Assembly (NCBI GenBank): GCA_937916415.1
Contig: CALGGH010000228.1
Span: 1-7,936, forward strand
From: an uncultured Lachnospiraceae bacterium
GTDB lineage: Bacteria; Bacillota; Clostridia; Lachnospirales; Lachnospiraceae
Reading direction: 5' to 3'
DNA length: 7,936 nucleotides
The notes beneath the pieces were generated by a model that saw only the letters and a program-made list of their open reading frames with translations, did not search any database and was not told where the DNA came from. Each line of letters starts with the position of its first letter. Position 1 is the stretch's first letter. The translations under genes were made by a program, and so were the position numbers. Below, piece by piece: positions 6,354 through 7,936 of the stretch.

Positions 6354-6585
6354 ATGAGCGGCAGAAACGTAAGCAGCGGATCCGAAGCGCCGCGTAAATG
6401 ATCCGGCAGTTTCAGGCCGGAGAATGGACGTACGGACCGGAGGATGGACTACGGACCGGAGGATGGACGTACGGACCGGAGGATGGACGTACGGGCCGGA
6501 GGATGGACGTACGGGCCGGCGAATGGACATGCGTAGTTCAGCAGCTGCGTATACGTACAATGAGTGAGCATAGGGAGGAAGATCA
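6354..6585. other. Non-coding gap holding a tandem repeat array and the ribosome binding site of the next gene
   Basis: The gap between the GNAT gene and the next gene has no credible coding region. Its middle is a 20-bp repeat array (6417-6535). Downstream come CAGCAGCTGCG, an alternating ATACGTAC stretch with a possible -10 TACAAT (6556-6561) lacking a good -35, and a strong GGAGG (6574-6578) seven bases before the ATG at 6586. A 15-codon ORF at 6354 is too short to count. Confidence 0.55.
6417..6535. repeat. Six tandem copies of a 20-bp unit (minisatellite)
   Basis: The unit is CCGGAGGATGGACGTACGGA. Copies start at 6417 (AGAATGG variant), 6437 (19 bp, one G missing in GGAC-TACGG), 6456, 6476, 6496 and 6516 (degenerate, CGAATGGACATGCG). 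Copies 4 and 5 end ACGGG in place of ACGGA. Each full unit contains the palindrome CGTACG. The period of 20 is not divisible by three and one copy is short, so the array is not protein-coding, although it produces repeat-looking open frames on both strands. There are no unique spacers. It may be a protein-binding array or a variable-number repeat upstream of the next gene. Confidence 0.9.
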
Positions 6586-7936
6586 ATGAAAGAGATGTAC
6601 AGGACAGAGTTTCAAAAAACAGAGTTCATAACCAAGCAGGAAAGGCAGGAGATCAGTCAGATTGAATATGATGATCTCATGGGGCAGGACACGCGAAGCA
6701 AGGATCTGCATGGCGAGCTTGTCAGGCAGCAGGAGGACTTCTACAAAAAACGTTTCGGCAATCAGGTGATACCTGAGGAAGAACTGGAGCGGGACATACA
6801 GACTACCTATGTCAATACCTTCCGCAACAAGACGGTCGGATTCATGGAAAAAGGCAAGCGAGCCGAGAAAGCGGCCAAAAAGATGAAGGTGCAGCGCCAC
6901 GTAAGGAGAGAGCAGATGACTTACCTGGCATACAGAAAGCGCCTCCGTGAGCAGACGTTCAGGAACATGGATCAGAGCGAATTTGATCCGGAGCAGGTTA
7001 AGGAAGTCTACGGAACCGCCGAGGAACAGAACGCCCTGCAGGAATGGCTCGTTAAGTCCGAAGGCGACAAGCGCGTGATCAACTACAAGCTCCTCAGCTC
7101 TTCCGAAAAAGTCAGGGCCGAGGAATATAAGCAGATAGTGCAGACGCTGAAGGCCGTGGAGCTTGACGGGTTCAGTTATTCAAGTGACCAGGAATTCGCG
7201 TCACATTTTGCCAACAAGTATGATCAGCTGACCAGGCTGTCCTCGGTCAACGTCTTTTTGCGTAAGCTGGTGAAGTATCAGGAAAAGAATCCCGATCCCA
7301 AATTGCATCTTTCACGTCTTCAGGCGAAGCTGCTGTGCATCAGGGACATAAAGGCACACTACGAGGAAAAGATGGCACTAATGACTTCGCCATATTACGT
7401 GCTGATGGTAAAGAAGGACCTGCAGGGATACATGGGCGATGACGGTGAAGCCAGGGCCGCAAGGGAAGTTAAGTCATCCGCATTCCTGGCATACCTGAAG
7501 TCATACAAAAAGGTGTCGGAAAGTCCGGTTGGCAGGGATGCGGACCTTGATTATCATATGAGCAGGAAAATGCAGATGATTGAGGGCGGTTCCATCTCCG
7601 AAGAGGACAGGACCTACTTAAACGGCGTGACGCGTGAGGAGAAAAAGGCCGTAAATCAGGCACCGCAGGCTGATGAAAAGCCCATATCGCTGTTTGGCGA
7701 GTTCGAAACTCCCGGCGAGCAGGAAGACGACGGCACCTACGTGCTCGGAGGCGGTGACTCCGTGCTGGATGAGGATGAGATGAAGAACATGGAGAATCCT
7801 TATGCACGGGATAAGCAGAAAGAGCCCGTCACGCCCGGAGGACCGGACGACGACGCATACGTGCTCGGTGCGAACGATTCGGTGCTGGATGAGGATGAGA
7901 TGAAGAACATGGAGAATCCTTATGCACGGGATAAGC
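6586..7936 (+). CDS. Large charged helical protein of unknown function with C-terminal 40-residue repeats (runs off right edge)
   Basis: An open frame of 450 codons without a stop starts at ATG 6586 with GGAGG seven bases upstream. I do not recognise the family. It begins MKEMYRTEFQKTEFITKQER, with no signal peptide or membrane helix, so it is either cytoplasmic or exported by a signal-less route. Residues 1-350 are mostly helical and very rich in K, R, E and Q. There is a basic stretch KGKRAEKAAKKMKVQRHVRR at 89-108, a single cysteine (251) in LQAKLLCIRDIKAHYEEKM, and an aromatic segment SPYYVLM. From about 360 the chain becomes acidic and low in complexity, then repeats a 40-residue unit whose core is SVLDEDEMKNMENPYARDK (392-410 and 432-450). 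The gene follows a tandem-repeat array and may be the first of a new operon. Repeat number and C-terminus are outside the window. A secreted effector, a scaffold or a polymorphic-toxin-like protein are all possible, without direct evidence for any. Confidence 0.85.
   Translation, partial: MKEMYRTEFQKTEFITKQERQEISQIEYDDLMGQDTRSKDLHGELVRQQEDFYKKRFGNQVIPEEELERDIQTTYVNTFRNKTVGFMEKGKRAEKAAKKMKVQRHVRREQMTYLAYRKRLREQTFRNMDQSEFDPEQVKEVYGTAEEQNALQEWLVKSEGDKRVINYKLLSSSEKVRAEEYKQIVQTLKAVELDGFSYSSDQEFASHFANKYDQLTRLSSVNVFLRKLVKYQEKNPDPKLHLSRLQAKLLCIRDIKAHYEEKMALMTSPYYVLMVKKDLQGYMGDDGEARAAREVKSSAFLAYLKSYKKVSESPVGRDADLDYHMSRKMQMIEGGSISEEDRTYLNGVTREEKKAVNQAPQADEKPISLFGEFETPGEQEDDGTYVLGGGDSVLDEDEMKNMENPYARDKQKEPVTPGGPDDDAYVLGANDSVLDEDEMKNMENPYARDK
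7738..7936 (+). repeat. 120-bp in-frame coding repeat (two copies seen, second cut by edge)
   Basis: Two copies with a period of exactly 120 bases (40 codons) start near 7738 and 7858 (both TACGTGCTCGG). Bases 7762-7816 and 7882-7936 are identical over 55 positions, while the linker before them differs (GGAGGCGGTGAC against GGTGCGAACGAT). Near-perfect DNA identity in one block but not in the linker points to recent duplication or gene conversion. Further copies may follow beyond the edge. Confidence 0.92.

Noticed and set aside
6354..6401. 15-codon ORF overlapping the GNAT stop (TAAATG)
   Set aside because: It is too short, has no ribosome binding site of its own and no recognisable content.
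6417..6535. CRISPR array
   Set aside because: The units are directly contiguous at 20 bp with no unique spacers, and no cas genes are present.
6159..6560. Minus-strand 133-residue frame with repeated 'HPPVRTSI' motifs
   Set aside because: The apparent protein repeat arises from the 20-bp DNA array read in shifting frames, and the rest is antisense to the GNAT gene.
6398..6589. Plus-strand 63-residue frame with 'GWTYGPEDG' repeats
   Set aside because: The repeat period is 20 bases and one copy has 19, so the frame rotates through the array. There is no ribosome binding site, and it overlaps the start of the real gene.
6583..7807. Minus-strand frames of 105 and 112 residues
   Set aside because: They are antisense to the long charged protein, which has a strong ribosome binding site and continuous coding character.

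Overview
The window looks like Clostridia (Firmicutes) DNA of moderate GC content, probably from a gut or rumen Lachnospiraceae. This is inferred from heavy AGG/AGA arginine codon use, strong GGAGG ribosome binding sites, frequent TTG starts, lipoprotein-type efflux adaptors and a type IV toxin-antitoxin cargo gene. I cannot name a species from the sequence alone.

Layout. (1) Bases 1 to about 643 look like the end of an integrated mobile element. They hold the 5' part of an AbiEi-type antitoxin gene running off the left edge, its promoter with a duplicated 13-bp operator-like sequence, and a 56-residue helical gene with a good ribosome binding site. (2) The element appears to interrupt an ABC-transporter (FtsX/MacB-type) permease gene (minus strand, start at 1210), of which only about 190 native residues remain. 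(3) Upstream of it on the minus strand is a tightly overlapping operon: a 722-residue lipoprotein made of two membrane-fusion-protein (adaptor) modules in tandem, a 373-residue single-module adaptor lipoprotein, and a 326-residue peptidase-U32-like protein with clustered cysteines. Transcription order is U32-like, single adaptor, double adaptor, permease. (4) Divergently, on the plus strand, lie a GNAT acetyltransferase (5544-6353), a non-coding stretch with six 20-bp tandem repeats (6417-6535), and a large charged cytoplasmic protein of unknown function (from 6586). The last of these ends in 40-residue repeats that run off the right edge.

How the parts may work together. The minus-strand genes would build a cell-envelope export machine: three adaptor modules from two polypeptides, anchored by lipid, and a MacB-like permease. 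A U32-type, possibly iron-sulfur, protein heads the operon. No ABC ATPase is visible, and the permease is broken, so in this strain the exporter is probably inactive or depends on a permease elsewhere. The main points for a second look are the tandem adaptor fusion with its U32 partner, the element junction inside the permease gene, the operator-like repeats at the antitoxin promoter, and the two repeat arrays around the large unknown gene.
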